Positions 32,672-41,233 of a stretch of 64,000 nt of DNA are shown here, in pieces. This DNA comes from an uncultured Lachnospiraceae bacterium (GTDB taxonomy: Bacteria > Bacillota > Clostridia > Lachnospirales > Lachnospiraceae), in assembly GCA_910584945.1 (NCBI GenBank), contig CAJUDY010000013.1, positions 1 through 64,000 of the forward strand, written 5' to 3'. The position numbers and the translations under genes were made by a program. Numbering within the stretch: position 1 is the first letter of the stretch; the number at the start of each line of letters is the position of its first letter. The notes below the pieces were generated by a model. It had not been told where the DNA came from. It was given only the letters and a program-made list of their open reading frames with translations, and ran no database searches.

Positions 32672-33505
32672 TTGGAACGACAAAAAGAAATAGAGAGAAG
32701 CATTATCAAAAGATACCGGAAGACCATCTGGCGGCCGTTTATACGGGGCATCCAGGACTATGATCTGATTCAGGAGGGGGACCGGATCGCGGTCTGTATC
32801 TCCGGCGGAAAAGATTCTATGCTGATGGCAAAGCTTCTCGAGGAGCTGAAGCGGCATGGAAAATTTCCCTTTGAACTGGTCTATCTGGTGATGGACCCGG
32901 GGTATCATCCGGCGAACCGGAAGCGGATCGAAGACAACGCGGCGCTTCTGGGCGTGCCGATCACTACTTTTAAGTCGGATATCTTTGATGTGGTGGTGGA
33001 TATCAAGGAGAATCCCTGTTACCTCTGCGCACGGATGCGCAGAGGCTTTCTCTATGCCCACGCAAAAGAACAGGGCTGCAATAAGATTGCCCTGGGGCAT
33101 CACTTTGACGATGTGATCGAGACGATTCTCATGGGCATGCTGTACGGCGGGCAGGTGCAGACCATGATGCCCAAGCTGCACAGCACGAATTTTGAGGGGA
33201 TGGAGCTGATCCGTCCCATGTATCTGGTTCACGAGGAAGCAATTCTGGACTGGGTGCGGTATCATGATCTGCATTTTCTTCAGTGCGCCTGCCGCTTCAC
33301 CGAGCAGTATGAGGTGGACGAACACGGAGCGAACAATTCCAAGCGCCAGGAGATGAAGGAGCTGATCGCCCGGTTCCGGAAGATCAGCCCGCTGATCGAG
33401 AAGAATATCTTCCGAAGTGTGGAAAACGTCAATCTGAATACGATCATCAGCTATCAAAAAGGCGAGGAACACCATCATTTTCTTGATGATTATAATAATA
33501 GATAA
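32672..33505 (+). CDS. TtcA-like PP-loop ATPase (tRNA thiolation family)
   Basis: A 277-residue N-type ATP pyrophosphatase with the PP-loop SGGKDS at about residue 45. A CxxC pair (CYLC), typical of the TtcA/TuSA group that binds an Fe-S cluster, lies near residue 115, and LGHHFDDVIET near residue 140. It probably adds sulfur to a tRNA base, such as cytidine 32. The start is TTG with AGGGTGG 6 nt away. It differs somewhat from E. coli TtcA in length and C-terminus, so the target is not certain. Confidence 0.8.
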   Translation: MERQKEIERSIIKRYRKTIWRPFIRGIQDYDLIQEGDRIAVCISGGKDSMLMAKLLEELKRHGKFPFELVYLVMDPGYHPANRKRIEDNAALLGVPITTFKSDIFDVVVDIKENPCYLCARMRRGFLYAHAKEQGCNKIALGHHFDDVIETILMGMLYGGQVQTMMPKLHSTNFEGMELIRPMYLVHEEAILDWVRYHDLHFLQCACRFTEQYEVDEHGANNSKRQEMKELIARFRKISPLIEKNIFRSVENVNLNTIISYQKGEEHHHFLDDYNNR

Positions 33506-33624
33506 GTACAGCTTATAAGTATGCAGAAACCGACAAAATATTTCATGAATCACTGGTTTTTTTTAACAGAATATGCGTGATTTCCATGTTATAATGGGAG
33601 AAGATAGAGGAGTGTAAGGAAATT

Positions 33625-34278
33625 ATGGCAGTAGAAATGACGATTCAGGAGTATGTTCGGGAGCGTTCGGAGAAGGACAGCTTTGAGACAGCGATGTTCA
33701 TCTATGAATCGGCTTTGATCCAGGTGGCCAGCCGGATCGAGGTGCTGAACAATGAGCTGAGTCACGTATATCAGTATAACCCGATTGAATATGTGAAGAC
33801 CCGGCTGAAGACTCCGGAAAGCATTATGAAAAAGCTTCGGAAAAACGGCCGCAATATCAGCATTGATGATATGGTGGAATATGTAAATGACATTGCAGGG
33901 ATACGTATCACCTGCTCCTTCTTTTCAGAGGTGTATTTTCTGGCGGATATGCTGGCAAGGCAGGATAATCTGTCGGTGCTCAACATCAAGGACTACATCG
34001 GCCATCCAAAGGAGAGCGGTTACAAAAGCTATCATATGCTGCTGTCCATCCAGGTGGCGCTGGCGGACGCGGTGATCCCCACCAAAGTGGAGGTTCAGAT
34101 CCGCACCATGGCCATGGACTTCTGGGCAAGTCTGGAGCATAAGATTTATTATAAGTACGAAGGGAATGCGCCGGGATATTTTGCCAGGGAATTACAGGAA
34201 TGCGCGTCCATCATATCCAGGCTGGACGCTAAGATGATGTCGCTCAATGAGGCCATGAGACGGATTGACGGCGAATAG
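33625..34278 (+). CDS. small alarmone synthetase (RelA/SpoT-domain, RelQ/YjbM type)
   Basis: A 217-residue ppGpp synthetase without hydrolase or TGS domain. Motifs visible are KTPESIMKKLRKNG, NDIAGIRITCSF, GYKSYHM and EVQIRTMAMDFWASLEHKIYYKY. It transfers pyrophosphate from ATP to GDP/GTP during stress. Length and the C-terminal helix match tetrameric RelQ/YjbM. A TATAAT lies about 30 nt upstream, and the gene has its own terminator. Confidence 0.9.
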   Translation: MAVEMTIQEYVRERSEKDSFETAMFIYESALIQVASRIEVLNNELSHVYQYNPIEYVKTRLKTPESIMKKLRKNGRNISIDDMVEYVNDIAGIRITCSFFSEVYFLADMLARQDNLSVLNIKDYIGHPKESGYKSYHMLLSIQVALADAVIPTKVEVQIRTMAMDFWASLEHKIYYKYEGNAPGYFARELQECASIISRLDAKMMSLNEAMRRIDGE

Positions 34279-34296
34279 CCGTATAAAATGAGGAGT

Positions 34297-34321
34297 GCCC
34301 CGGCAATACGGATGCCGGGGC
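34297..34321 (+). terminator. terminator after the alarmone synthetase
   Basis: A perfect GCCCCGGCA / TGCCGGGGC stem (34297-34305 with 34313-34321) with a 7-nt loop, followed by TTATTA. Confidence 0.78.
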
Positions 34322-34507
34322 TTATTATGAAAAAATTTATCTATATGTCGTTGTTTGCTTTTCGATTTATCTGTAGTATAGCAATAAAATATGTATAAAG
34401 TGTGAACAAAATATGAATTTACTGTAAAAATATACAAAAAAATAGAAAAGAAAAAATATTTATATGTGCAAAACATATAAAAGATTTTTAAGGTATCAGC
34501 AGACTGG

Positions 34508-34536
34508 TTGTCAAAAAAGACTGAAAGTGCTAAAAT
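34508..34536 (+). promoter_or_regulatory. promoter of the CBS-pyrophosphatase
   Basis: TTGTCA (34508-34513), a 17-nt spacer and TAAAAT (34531-34536), 31 nt before the start codon. A second candidate (TTGTTT 34351, TAGTAT 34374, 17 nt apart) lies farther upstream. Confidence 0.65.
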
Positions 34537-34567
34537 AAATGAAAAACAGCAGGAAAAGGAGCAGGAT

Positions 34568-36214
34568 ATGACGACAGAGACAGCACCGGTATATGTGATC
34601 GGACATAAGAACCCGGATACCGATTCGATCTGTTCTGCGATCGCATATGCAGAATTAAAGAACCGCCTGAAAGGAGGCGGATACTGTGCGGCTCGGGCCG
34701 GACAGATCAATCAGGAGACCCAGTACGTACTGAACTTTTTTCAGGCCTCCGCGCCCAAATATGTGGAAGATGTGATGACGGATGTGCGGGATATCGAGAT
34801 CCGCAAGACCAAAGGGGTCTCCGGTCAGATTTCCCTGAAAAAGGCCTGGAATATGATGCGCGCCCTGGGAGTTGTGACGCTTCCCATCACCGATCATCAG
34901 AGACTGCAGGGGCTGATTACCATCGGCGATATTGCCAACGCCTACATGGACGTCTATGATAACTGCAGCCTGTCCGCGGCCCATACGCCCTATAAGAACA
35001 TTCTGGAGACGCTGGACGGCGTAATGCTCAACGGGGACGAGGATGCGGTCTATGAAAAAGGAGAAGTGGTGATTGCGGCGGCGAATCCGGACGTGATGGA
35101 AGACTATATCCATGAAGGGGACATGGTCATCCTGGGCAACCGGTACGAATCTCAGCTCTGCGCCATCGAGATGAACGCGGCGTGCATCGTGGTCTGCATG
35201 GACGCCAAAGTATCCAAGACCATCCGCAAGCTGGCTCAGGAGAACCACTGTACGATTATTGTCACTCCCCACGATACTTTTACTGTGGCCAGGATGATCA
35301 ACCAGAGTATGCCGATCTCTCACTTTATGAAGGAGGACAACCTGATCACCTTCAAGGTGACGGAGAAGACCGAAGACATCAAAGGGATCATGGGACAGAA
35401 GCGCTACCGGGATTTCCCGATCCTGGATATGGAGGGGAACTATATCGGTATGATCTCCAGAAGGAATCTTCTGAATCTGCGCAAGAAGCAGGTGATTCTG
35501 GTGGATCACAATGAGGTGAGCCAGACGGTGGACGGGATTGAACACGCGGATATTCTGGAGATCATCGACCATCACCGGATCGGGACTTTGGAGACGCTGG
35601 AGCCGGTCTACTTCCGCAATCAGCCGGTGGGCTGCACGGCGACCATCGTTTATCAGATGTATCACGAGAATCAGGTGGAAATCCCCAGGGATATCGCCGG
35701 TCTTCTGATGGCGGCGATCCTGTCGGACACCCTGATGTTCCGCTCGCCCACCTGCACGGCGGTGGATAAGGCGGCGGCGGAAGACCTCTCCCGGATCTGC
35801 GGGGTGGAGATCGAGGAATTTTCCATTGATATGTTCGGCGCGGGCAGCGATATGAGTTCCAAATCCCCGGAAGAGATCTTCAATCAGGATAAGAAGAAAT
35901 TCCAGGTCAATGAGCACGAGTTCATCGTGGGTCAGATCAACAGCATGAACAGCATCGAATTGGACGAGATCAAGGAGAAGCTGATCCCCTATCTGGACGA
36001 ACAGTTCGAGGCTCTGGGAGTGGAGATGTGCTTCGTGATGCTGACGAACATCGTGAAGGAGAAAACCGAGCTTCTGTGCTTCGGCGAGCATGCCAAGGAA
36101 GTTGCAAGGAACGCCTTCCAGCTCCCGGAGGATGTACAGGACATCAAACTGAAAGGACTGGTGTCAAGGAAGAAGCAGCTGATCCCGAGTATCGTGACGG
36201 TGCTGCAGCAGTAG
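34568..36214 (+). CDS. manganese-dependent family II inorganic pyrophosphatase with CBS and DRTGG domains
   Basis: A 548-residue enzyme. The N-terminal DHH part has GHKNPDTDSI with H13, D17 and D19 as metal ligands. A regulatory insert (residues about 75-310) with two CBS repeats and a DRTGG segment follows. The catalytic part resumes with DHNE and the DHHR motif, and ends in the DHHA2 domain with SRKKQLIP. CBS-PPases are inhibited or activated by adenine nucleotides. It cleaves pyrophosphate in the cytoplasm. Start 34568 has AAGGAGCAGGAT; the earlier frame start lies in the -35. Confidence 0.9.
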   Translation: MTTETAPVYVIGHKNPDTDSICSAIAYAELKNRLKGGGYCAARAGQINQETQYVLNFFQASAPKYVEDVMTDVRDIEIRKTKGVSGQISLKKAWNMMRALGVVTLPITDHQRLQGLITIGDIANAYMDVYDNCSLSAAHTPYKNILETLDGVMLNGDEDAVYEKGEVVIAAANPDVMEDYIHEGDMVILGNRYESQLCAIEMNAACIVVCMDAKVSKTIRKLAQENHCTIIVTPHDTFTVARMINQSMPISHFMKEDNLITFKVTEKTEDIKGIMGQKRYRDFPILDMEGNYIGMISRRNLLNLRKKQVILVDHNEVSQTVDGIEHADILEIIDHHRIGTLETLEPVYFRNQPVGCTATIVYQMYHENQVEIPRDIAGLLMAAILSDTLMFRSPTCTAVDKAAAEDLSRICGVEIEEFSIDMFGAGSDMSSKSPEEIFNQDKKKFQVNEHEFIVGQINSMNSIELDEIKEKLIPYLDEQFEALGVEMCFVMLTNIVKEKTELLCFGEHAKEVARNAFQLPEDVQDIKLKGLVSRKKQLIPSIVTVLQQ

Positions 36215-36221
36215 ATAGCAA

Positions 36222-36260
36222 AGCAGTTATTGAGAATGTTTCTCAATAACCGCTTTTTTA
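36222..36260. terminator. terminator after the pyrophosphatase
   Basis: AGC-AGTTATTGAGA pairs with TCTCAATAAC-CGCT, followed by a T run to 36260. Confidence 0.85.
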
Positions 36261-36275
36261 TTTGTAAAAAGTTAG

Positions 36276-36333
36276 TTGACAATAACATTCTGTCTGTATA
36301 TAATAAGACTGTAAATGAGATTCATTTTCATTT
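36276..36333 (+). promoter_or_regulatory. feo promoter with Fur-box-like operator
   Basis: A perfect TTGACA (36276-36281), 17 nt, and a perfect TATAAT (36299-36304). Directly downstream AAATGA-GAT-TCATTT (36313-36327), continuing into TTCATTT, closely resembles a Fur box. This is classic iron repression of an iron(II) uptake operon. Confidence 0.8.
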
Positions 36334-36356
36334 GGTGGATACTGAGAGGAGGCTGC

Positions 36357-36572
36357 ATGATGGCGTTGGCGCTGATGAACATAGGAGAGAAACGTACGGT
36401 GACGAAGGTCCGGGGAAAAGACGAGGTGATCCGGCACTTGCAGGATCTGGGGTTTGCCCCGGGGTCGGAAGTGCAGGTGCTCGGCGAGAACGCCGCAGGC
36501 ATGATCCTTTTAGTCAAAGGAGTCCGCATTGCGCTGGACCGAGGGCTTGCCAGCAAGATTATGGTGGCATAA
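36357..36572 (+). CDS. feoA: FeoA-domain protein (first copy)
   Basis: A 71-residue SH3-like FeoA protein (NIGEKRTVTKVRGKDEVIRHLQDLGFAPGSEVQVLGE, then KGVRIALDRGLASKIMV). FeoA proteins contact FeoB and help Fe(II) transport. The start is ATG 36357 (or 36360) behind GAGGAGG. It is followed by a second FeoA gene, separated by hairpin element D. Confidence 0.88.
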   Translation: MMALALMNIGEKRTVTKVRGKDEVIRHLQDLGFAPGSEVQVLGENAAGMILLVKGVRIALDRGLASKIMVA

Positions 36573-36581
36573 TTCATGAAA

Positions 36582-36650
36582 ACAGCATCTGTCCGAAAGG
36601 AGCCCCGGAAGGATTTTTACAGAACGAAGTGAGGGAAGATGCGGAACTTA
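36582..36650 (+). repeat. intercistronic hairpin element, copy D (large loop)
   Basis: AACAGCATCT (arm 36585-36590) pairs with AGATGC (36637-36642), enclosing a 46-nt loop with its own partial structure. GGAACTTAAATAGAGGAGG follows. The element starts about ten bases after the first feoA stop. Confidence 0.7.
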
Positions 36651-36669
36651 AATAGAGGAGGGATATGAA

Positions 36670-36891
36670 ATGCAGACATTGAGAGAGACCGCAGTGGGAA
36701 AGACTGTTTCTGTGGTAAAGCTCCACGGAGAAGGCGCGGTAAAGCGCCGGATCATGGACATGGGGATCACAAAAGGAACGGAAGTATATGTGCGCAAAGT
36801 GGCGCCCCTGGGCGATCCGGTGGAAGTAACTGTTCGCGGTTATGAACTGTCTCTGCGCAAAGAAGACGCGCAGATGATCGAGGTGCAGTAA
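36670..36891 (+). CDS. feoA: FeoA-domain protein (second copy)
   Basis: A 73-residue FeoA protein (TVSVVKLHGEGAVKRRIMDMGITKGTEVYVRKVAPLGDPVEVTVRGYELSLRKEDAQMI). It is clearly different from the first copy and closer to the canonical form with the GDPVE segment. The SD is GAGGAGGG. Tandem FeoA genes before one FeoB are common in Clostridia. Confidence 0.9.
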   Translation: MQTLRETAVGKTVSVVKLHGEGAVKRRIMDMGITKGTEVYVRKVAPLGDPVEVTVRGYELSLRKEDAQMIEVQ

Positions 36892-36971
36892 GAAAGATTT
36901 TTTAGAAATCTGCAAAGGCAGCTTATTTTTCAAAATATTGGTTAGAAAGAACTAACCACGAGGAGGAAAAC

Positions 36972-39119
36972 ATGTCAGTAAAAATTGCGCTTGCCGGGAA
37001 TCCCAACAGCGGCAAAACGACACTATTCAATGCGTTGACCGGTTCCAACCAGTTTGTGGGAAACTGGCCGGGAGTCACGGTGGAGAAAAAGGAAGGAAAG
37101 CTGAAAGGACATCAGGATGTGGTCATTATGGACCTGCCAGGGATCTATTCCCTGTCTCCGTATACCCTGGAGGAAGTGGTGGCCAGAAATTATCTGATCG
37201 GCGACCGCCCGGACGCCATCTTGAATATCGTGGACGGCACGAATCTGGAGCGCAATCTCTACCTGTCCACCCAGCTGATGGAGCTGGGCATCCCGGTGGT
37301 GATGGCGGTCAACATGATGGACATCGTGCAGAAGAACGGCGATCAGATCTATATTGACAAGCTGAGCAGTGAACTGGGCTGCAAGGCAGTGGAGATCTCT
37401 GCTATGAAGGGCTCCGGCATCAAGGAGGCGGCAGCATTGGCTGTGGAGGCGGCCCAGGCCGGAAAATCCCAGACGGCGGTACATACGTTTGATAAAAAAG
37501 TAGAGCAGGCTCTGGAGGCCGTTGAAGGGCAGCTGACCAGCGTTACAGCGGAGCAGAAGCGCTTCTTCGCCATCAAACTGTTCGAAAGAGACGACAAGAT
37601 CGGTGGGCAGATGCCCAGCGTACCCAATGTAGAGAAGATTATCTCGGATCTGGAGGAATCGATGGATGATGATTCCGAGAGCATTATTACCAATGAGCGC
37701 TACCGCTTTATCTCCTCCATCATCGGAAAATGCTGTAAAAAGGCGAAAAGAGGAGAGCTGTCTGTGTCGGATAAGATCGACCGGATCGTGACGAATCGGA
37801 TTCTGGCGCTTCCGATCTTTGCGGTGATCATGTGGGTGGTCTACTATGTGTCTGTGACGACAGTGGGTACCTTTGTGACAGACTGGACCAACGATGTGCT
37901 CTTCGGAGAGATCATTCCTCCTGCTGTGGAGAGCGTACTGGTCAGTATGAACTGCGCGGACTGGCTTATGGGACTGATTCTTGACGGTATCGTAGGCGGC
38001 GTGGGCGCGGTCCTCGGGTTTGTGCCCCAGATGCTGGTGCTTTTTATCTTCCTGGCTTTTCTGGAAGCCTGCGGCTATATGGCGAGGGTGGCGTTCATCA
38101 TGGATCGAATCTTCCGTAAGTTTGGGCTGTCCGGCAAGTCCTTCATTCCCATGCTGATCGGCACGGGCTGCGGAGTTCCGGGTGTCATGGCGTCGAGAAC
38201 CATCGAAAATGATCGGGACCGCAAGATGACCATTATGACCACGACCTTTATTCCCTGCGGAGCGAAGCTTCCGATCATCGCCCTGATCGCGGGCGCCTTG
38301 TTCGACGGTGCTTCCTGGGTGGCGCCCAGCGCATATTTTGTGGGAATCGCAGCCATCATCTGCTCTGGCATTATCTTAAAGAAGACAAAGATGTTCGCCG
38401 GCGATCCGGCCCCCTTCGTCATGGAGCTTCCGGCTTATCACATGCCCACCGTGGGCAATGTCTTAAGAAGTATGTGGGAGAGAGGCTGGTCTTTCATTAA
38501 GAAGGCAGGCACGATCATCCTGCTCTCCACGATCCTCGTGTGGTTTACCACCTACTTCGGATGGGTGGATGGACAGTTCCGCATGCTGGAGGATATGGAG
38601 ATGGATCACAGCATCCTGGCCGGTATCGGCAATCTGTTCGCATGGGTGTTCATTCCTCTTGGATGGGGGGACTGGAAAGCAGCGGTGGCAGCGATCACCG
38701 GTCTGGTAGCAAAAGAAAACGTGGTCGGCACCTTTGGCATTCTGTATGGGTTTGCGGAAGTATCTGAAGAAGGCGAGGAGATCTGGGGAACTCTGGCTGG
38801 TTCCTATACGACCGTGGCGGCTTACAGCTTCCTGGTGTTTAATCTTCTGTGCGCGCCCTGTTTTGCGGCCATCGGCGCTATCAAACGAGAGATGAACAAT
38901 GCAAAATGGACCTGGTTTGCCATCGGCTATCAGTGTCTGCTGGCATACTGTGTCTCCCTGTGCGTCTATCAGGTCGGTACATTCCTGACAACAGGAGCAT
39001 TCGGAATTGGACTGATCGCAGCGCTGGTTATTGTGGCAGGATTCGTATGGCTTTTGGTCCGCCCCTGTAAAAGCGACGGGAAGCTGAGAGTAAATATGAA
39101 AGGAATGGCGAAGGTATAA
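36972..39119 (+). CDS. feoB: ferrous iron transporter FeoB
   Basis: A 715-residue transporter. The G domain has the P-loop GNPNSGKTT at 9-17, the DLPGIYSLSPYTLEE switch region, NMMD and the SAMKG motif. A helical GDI-like linker follows, and the membrane part (residues about 270-700) has two Gate motifs including MLIGTGCGVPGVM. It imports Fe(II) in a nucleotide-dependent manner. It is followed directly (ATG overlapping the stop) by a small Cys-rich membrane protein. Confidence 0.95.
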   Translation: MSVKIALAGNPNSGKTTLFNALTGSNQFVGNWPGVTVEKKEGKLKGHQDVVIMDLPGIYSLSPYTLEEVVARNYLIGDRPDAILNIVDGTNLERNLYLSTQLMELGIPVVMAVNMMDIVQKNGDQIYIDKLSSELGCKAVEISAMKGSGIKEAAALAVEAAQAGKSQTAVHTFDKKVEQALEAVEGQLTSVTAEQKRFFAIKLFERDDKIGGQMPSVPNVEKIISDLEESMDDDSESIITNERYRFISSIIGKCCKKAKRGELSVSDKIDRIVTNRILALPIFAVIMWVVYYVSVTTVGTFVTDWTNDVLFGEIIPPAVESVLVSMNCADWLMGLILDGIVGGVGAVLGFVPQMLVLFIFLAFLEACGYMARVAFIMDRIFRKFGLSGKSFIPMLIGTGCGVPGVMASRTIENDRDRKMTIMTTTFIPCGAKLPIIALIAGALFDGASWVAPSAYFVGIAAIICSGIILKKTKMFAGDPAPFVMELPAYHMPTVGNVLRSMWERGWSFIKKAGTIILLSTILVWFTTYFGWVDGQFRMLEDMEMDHSILAGIGNLFAWVFIPLGWGDWKAAVAAITGLVAKENVVGTFGILYGFAEVSEEGEEIWGTLAGSYTTVAAYSFLVFNLLCAPCFAAIGAIKREMNNAKWTWFAIGYQCLLAYCVSLCVYQVGTFLTTGAFGIGLIAALVIVAGFVWLLVRPCKSDGKLRVNMKGMAKV

Positions 39120-39262
39120 TGGGAACCTGGATCGTAGGAGCTTTAATATTGTTGGCGGCGGCCAATGCGGTGCGCTGTATCTGGAGAGATAAAAAGTCCG
39201 GAAAAAGCTGCAGCAGCTGCGGTGGATGTGGAGGGTGTTCCGGGTGCAGGACGAAAAACTGA
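39119..39262 (+). CDS. FeoB-associated Cys-rich membrane protein
   Basis: A 47-residue peptide that starts on the last base of the feoB stop. It has one hydrophobic span (IVGALILLAAANAV) and a tail with five cysteines at 31, 34, 37, 40 and 43, each separated by two residues. This matches the FeoB-associated Cys-rich family (PF12669). The cysteines probably bind iron on the cytosolic side. Its last codons overlap the start region of the Fur-like gene. Confidence 0.88.
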   Translation: MGTWIVGALILLAAANAVRCIWRDKKSGKSCSSCGGCGGCSGCRTKN

Positions 39263-39648
39263 TCCGTGTGGCCGGAAAGAAAGACCAGATTCTTAAGCTG
39301 TTTCGCCAGAAGGGCCTGCGCATCACAAAACAGAGAAAACTGATCCTGGATATTGTTTTTGAGCATGAATGCACCTGCTGCAAAGAGATCTACTATCAGG
39401 CGCTGAAAAAAGACAAAAATGTGGGAATTGCCACTGTATACCGTATGGTCAACGTTCTGACGGATCTGGGCGTCTTCCAGGTACATGCGCCTTACCGGCT
39501 GTCCGGCGGCTGTGAGAACGGATGCCGGGTCGTACTGAAAAATCAGGCGGTGGTAGAGTTTGGGCCGGAGGAATGGCAGAGCATTCTGTCCGACGCTCTG
39601 GAGAAAAAAGGATATGTAGGGGAACAGGAGATTGAAAAAGTAATTTAA
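39244..39648 (+). CDS. Fur-family regulator with reduced metal site
   Basis: A 134-residue protein counted from GTG 39244, which has GGAGGG 8 nt upstream; a longer ATG start at 39226 is possible. The N-terminal winged helix is clear (LRQKGLRITKQRKLIL... VGIATVYRMVNVLTDLGVF). The C-terminal part lacks the usual HxH metal-sensing segment and the two CxxC zinc pairs; only GGCENGC and HAPYR are present. It overlaps the Cys-rich peptide by 19 bases and so is co-translated with the feo operon. It may regulate that operon in an altered way. Confidence 0.78.
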   Translation: MQDEKLIRVAGKKDQILKLFRQKGLRITKQRKLILDIVFEHECTCCKEIYYQALKKDKNVGIATVYRMVNVLTDLGVFQVHAPYRLSGGCENGCRVVLKNQAVVEFGPEEWQSILSDALEKKGYVGEQEIEKVI

Positions 39649-39660
39649 TAAATAAAAGAT

Positions 39661-39693
39661 CAGAGGAATGGCTCACATGGAGTCATTCCTCTG
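39661..39693 (-). terminator. terminator overlapping the anti-sigma stop
   Basis: On the minus strand, CAGAGGAATG/CATTCCTCTG form a perfect 10-bp stem that contains the last codons of the anti-sigma gene. ATCTTTTATTTATT follows. It probably ends transcripts from both strands. Confidence 0.7.
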
Positions 39694-40575
39694 AAACGTT
39701 CCGTTGGTGTAGTTATAGATCCAGATTTCATGAGGTTCTTCCAGAGTCACCCAGACTTCGTATCCCGCCGGTTCCAGGTCGCCGTCTGTGACCATCCGGT
39801 CCCCGTAGTACCACCAGGAGGCGTCTTCTCCGGTCACGTGTTCCACCGAGAAGGCGATCCATTCGCTTCCGTCCTTTTCCTGGATTTCCGGGCGGCAGTA
39901 GAGGATATCGGTCTCGGAGTTTAGGGATGCCACCTGCTGATAGATCTTTTCTTTCAGATCTTCCACCAGTTCATAGTGGTCGTCGGTCCAGCTGTAGATC
40001 TGCATGCGGTCATAGTTGGGGCAGGCCAGGGAGACATTCCGTCCCCGGATGTCAGGGATCGTGATGGAAAAGTCATGGGTCTCGGAGGTAAAAGGAAGGG
40101 CCTCCGCCTCGTAGACCAGCACGTGGATGTCGGTGCTGTCCTGGTCGCTGACCTCCCAGACGACTTTTCGGATGTTCAGATTCGCCGCTCGGCCGGAGAC
40201 GGTCAAGCTGTCGGAAGCCTCGTCGTAAACGCAGGATACAGCGTCGATCCAGGAGGTGCCGGCGGGCTCTCCGATCACAAATAACATGAGAAAGCCAGAG
40301 AAGACGGCGGACAGAACCAGAGTCAGGGAACTGACGGCCAGGATTTTCAGGCGTCTGGTACGTTTCTTAAGCTTCCGGAATCCATCGAGGGCCGGGCGCT
40401 CCCGGGGAGATGGAAGTTCCGTTGACGCTTCTTTTAATTCCTCGCAGATCCGTCGGCACGAAGGACAGCCGGACAGATGGGCGTCAACGGCGTCCGTCCC
40501 GGCGCTGCTTAGAAGATTTTCCACATATCCGGGAAGCAGGTCTTTGATAATCTCACAGTCTTTGATTTCGGTCAT
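39673..40575 (-). CDS. zf-HC2 anti-sigma factor with extracellular domain
   Basis: A 300-residue membrane protein. The N-terminus has the zinc anti-sigma motif H33-x3-C37-x2-C40. One membrane span lies at about residues 70-93. The remaining 200 or so residues are a beta-rich outer domain of unknown type. The start at 40575 follows the sigma-factor stop by two bases. It most likely binds and holds the partner sigma factor and releases it upon an outer signal. The longer frame upstream lies inside the sigma gene and is spurious. Confidence 0.82.
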   Translation of the reverse strand: MTEIKDCEIIKDLLPGYVENLLSSAGTDAVDAHLSGCPSCRRICEELKEASTELPSPRERPALDGFRKLKKRTRRLKILAVSSLTLVLSAVFSGFLMLFVIGEPAGTSWIDAVSCVYDEASDSLTVSGRAANLNIRKVVWEVSDQDSTDIHVLVYEAEALPFTSETHDFSITIPDIRGRNVSLACPNYDRMQIYSWTDDHYELVEDLKEKIYQQVASLNSETDILYCRPEIQEKDGSEWIAFSVEHVTGEDASWWYYGDRMVTDGDLEPAGYEVWVTLEEPHEIWIYNYTNGTFQRNDSM

Positions 40576-40577
40576 TT

Positions 40578-41081
40578 TTATTCTAACTCCTCTCGTAATT
40601 TTAATTTGGCCCGGTAAAAAACGGTGCGGGCCCAGTTTTCGCTTTTCCCGAGAATCTCTCCGATCTCCCGGAAGGACAGCTCTCCGGTGATGCGGTAGAG
40701 AACTACCTCCCGCTCCTGTTCGGAGAGTCCGTGGATGGCCCGATATAGTTCCATCCGGTCTTCGTGCCATAGGACCTGCTGCTCGGTGTCCAAAGTCACG
40801 AGATCCGGCAGGGAATCGTCAAGCTCCATGGTCTCGGTCCGCTTTTTCTTCCGGAGCTCCTGCCACAGGACATGCTTTGCGATCTGGCAGAGCCACACGG
40901 ACAGCTTGCAGGAGCCGTCGTAGCGGGAGATGGAGGTGACGGCTCTAAGAAAGGTCTCCTGTAAAAGATCCTGGGACCACTGGGGGTCGTGGGTGCGAAG
41001 ATATAAGAATTGATAGACTATCCGCTCATAAGTACGGTAGATCTCTTCCATATCCGGGGATTCCCGGGAGGTCTTTTTCAT
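40578..41081 (-). CDS. ECF sigma factor
   Basis: A 167-residue sigma-70 factor. Region 2 includes YRTYERIVYQFLYLRTHDPQWSQDLLQETFLRAVTSISRYDG and region 4 LSEQEREVVLYRITGELSFREIGEILGKSENWARTVFYRAKLKLR. The start at 41081 has GGAGG about 11 nt upstream. It is the first gene of a two-gene operon with the anti-sigma factor. Target genes cannot be read from this window. Confidence 0.88.
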   Translation of the reverse strand: MKKTSRESPDMEEIYRTYERIVYQFLYLRTHDPQWSQDLLQETFLRAVTSISRYDGSCKLSVWLCQIAKHVLWQELRKKKRTETMELDDSLPDLVTLDTEQQVLWHEDRMELYRAIHGLSEQEREVVLYRITGELSFREIGEILGKSENWARTVFYRAKLKLREELE

Positions 41082-41233
41082 GGTTGTTCCGCCTCCTTTT
41101 TCTCTTCTGCCTCTTATATCCCATTTTACCAGTATTTGTTGCACAAAATCTTAATAAAATTTAAGAAGTAAAAAAAGAAAATTTGTTGTAAAATGAAAAA
41201 CAGGGATAAAATATACAGGCGGGATAAGAGCAT

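Noticed and set aside
34655..36091. 478-residue frame on the minus strand inside the pyrophosphatase gene
   Set aside because: It lies wholly within a well-identified gene, is His/Asp-rich in the manner of antisense frames, and has no SD.
12961..36650. The five hairpins as simple terminators
   Set aside because: None is followed by a T tract, all sit inside operons, and all end at an SD.
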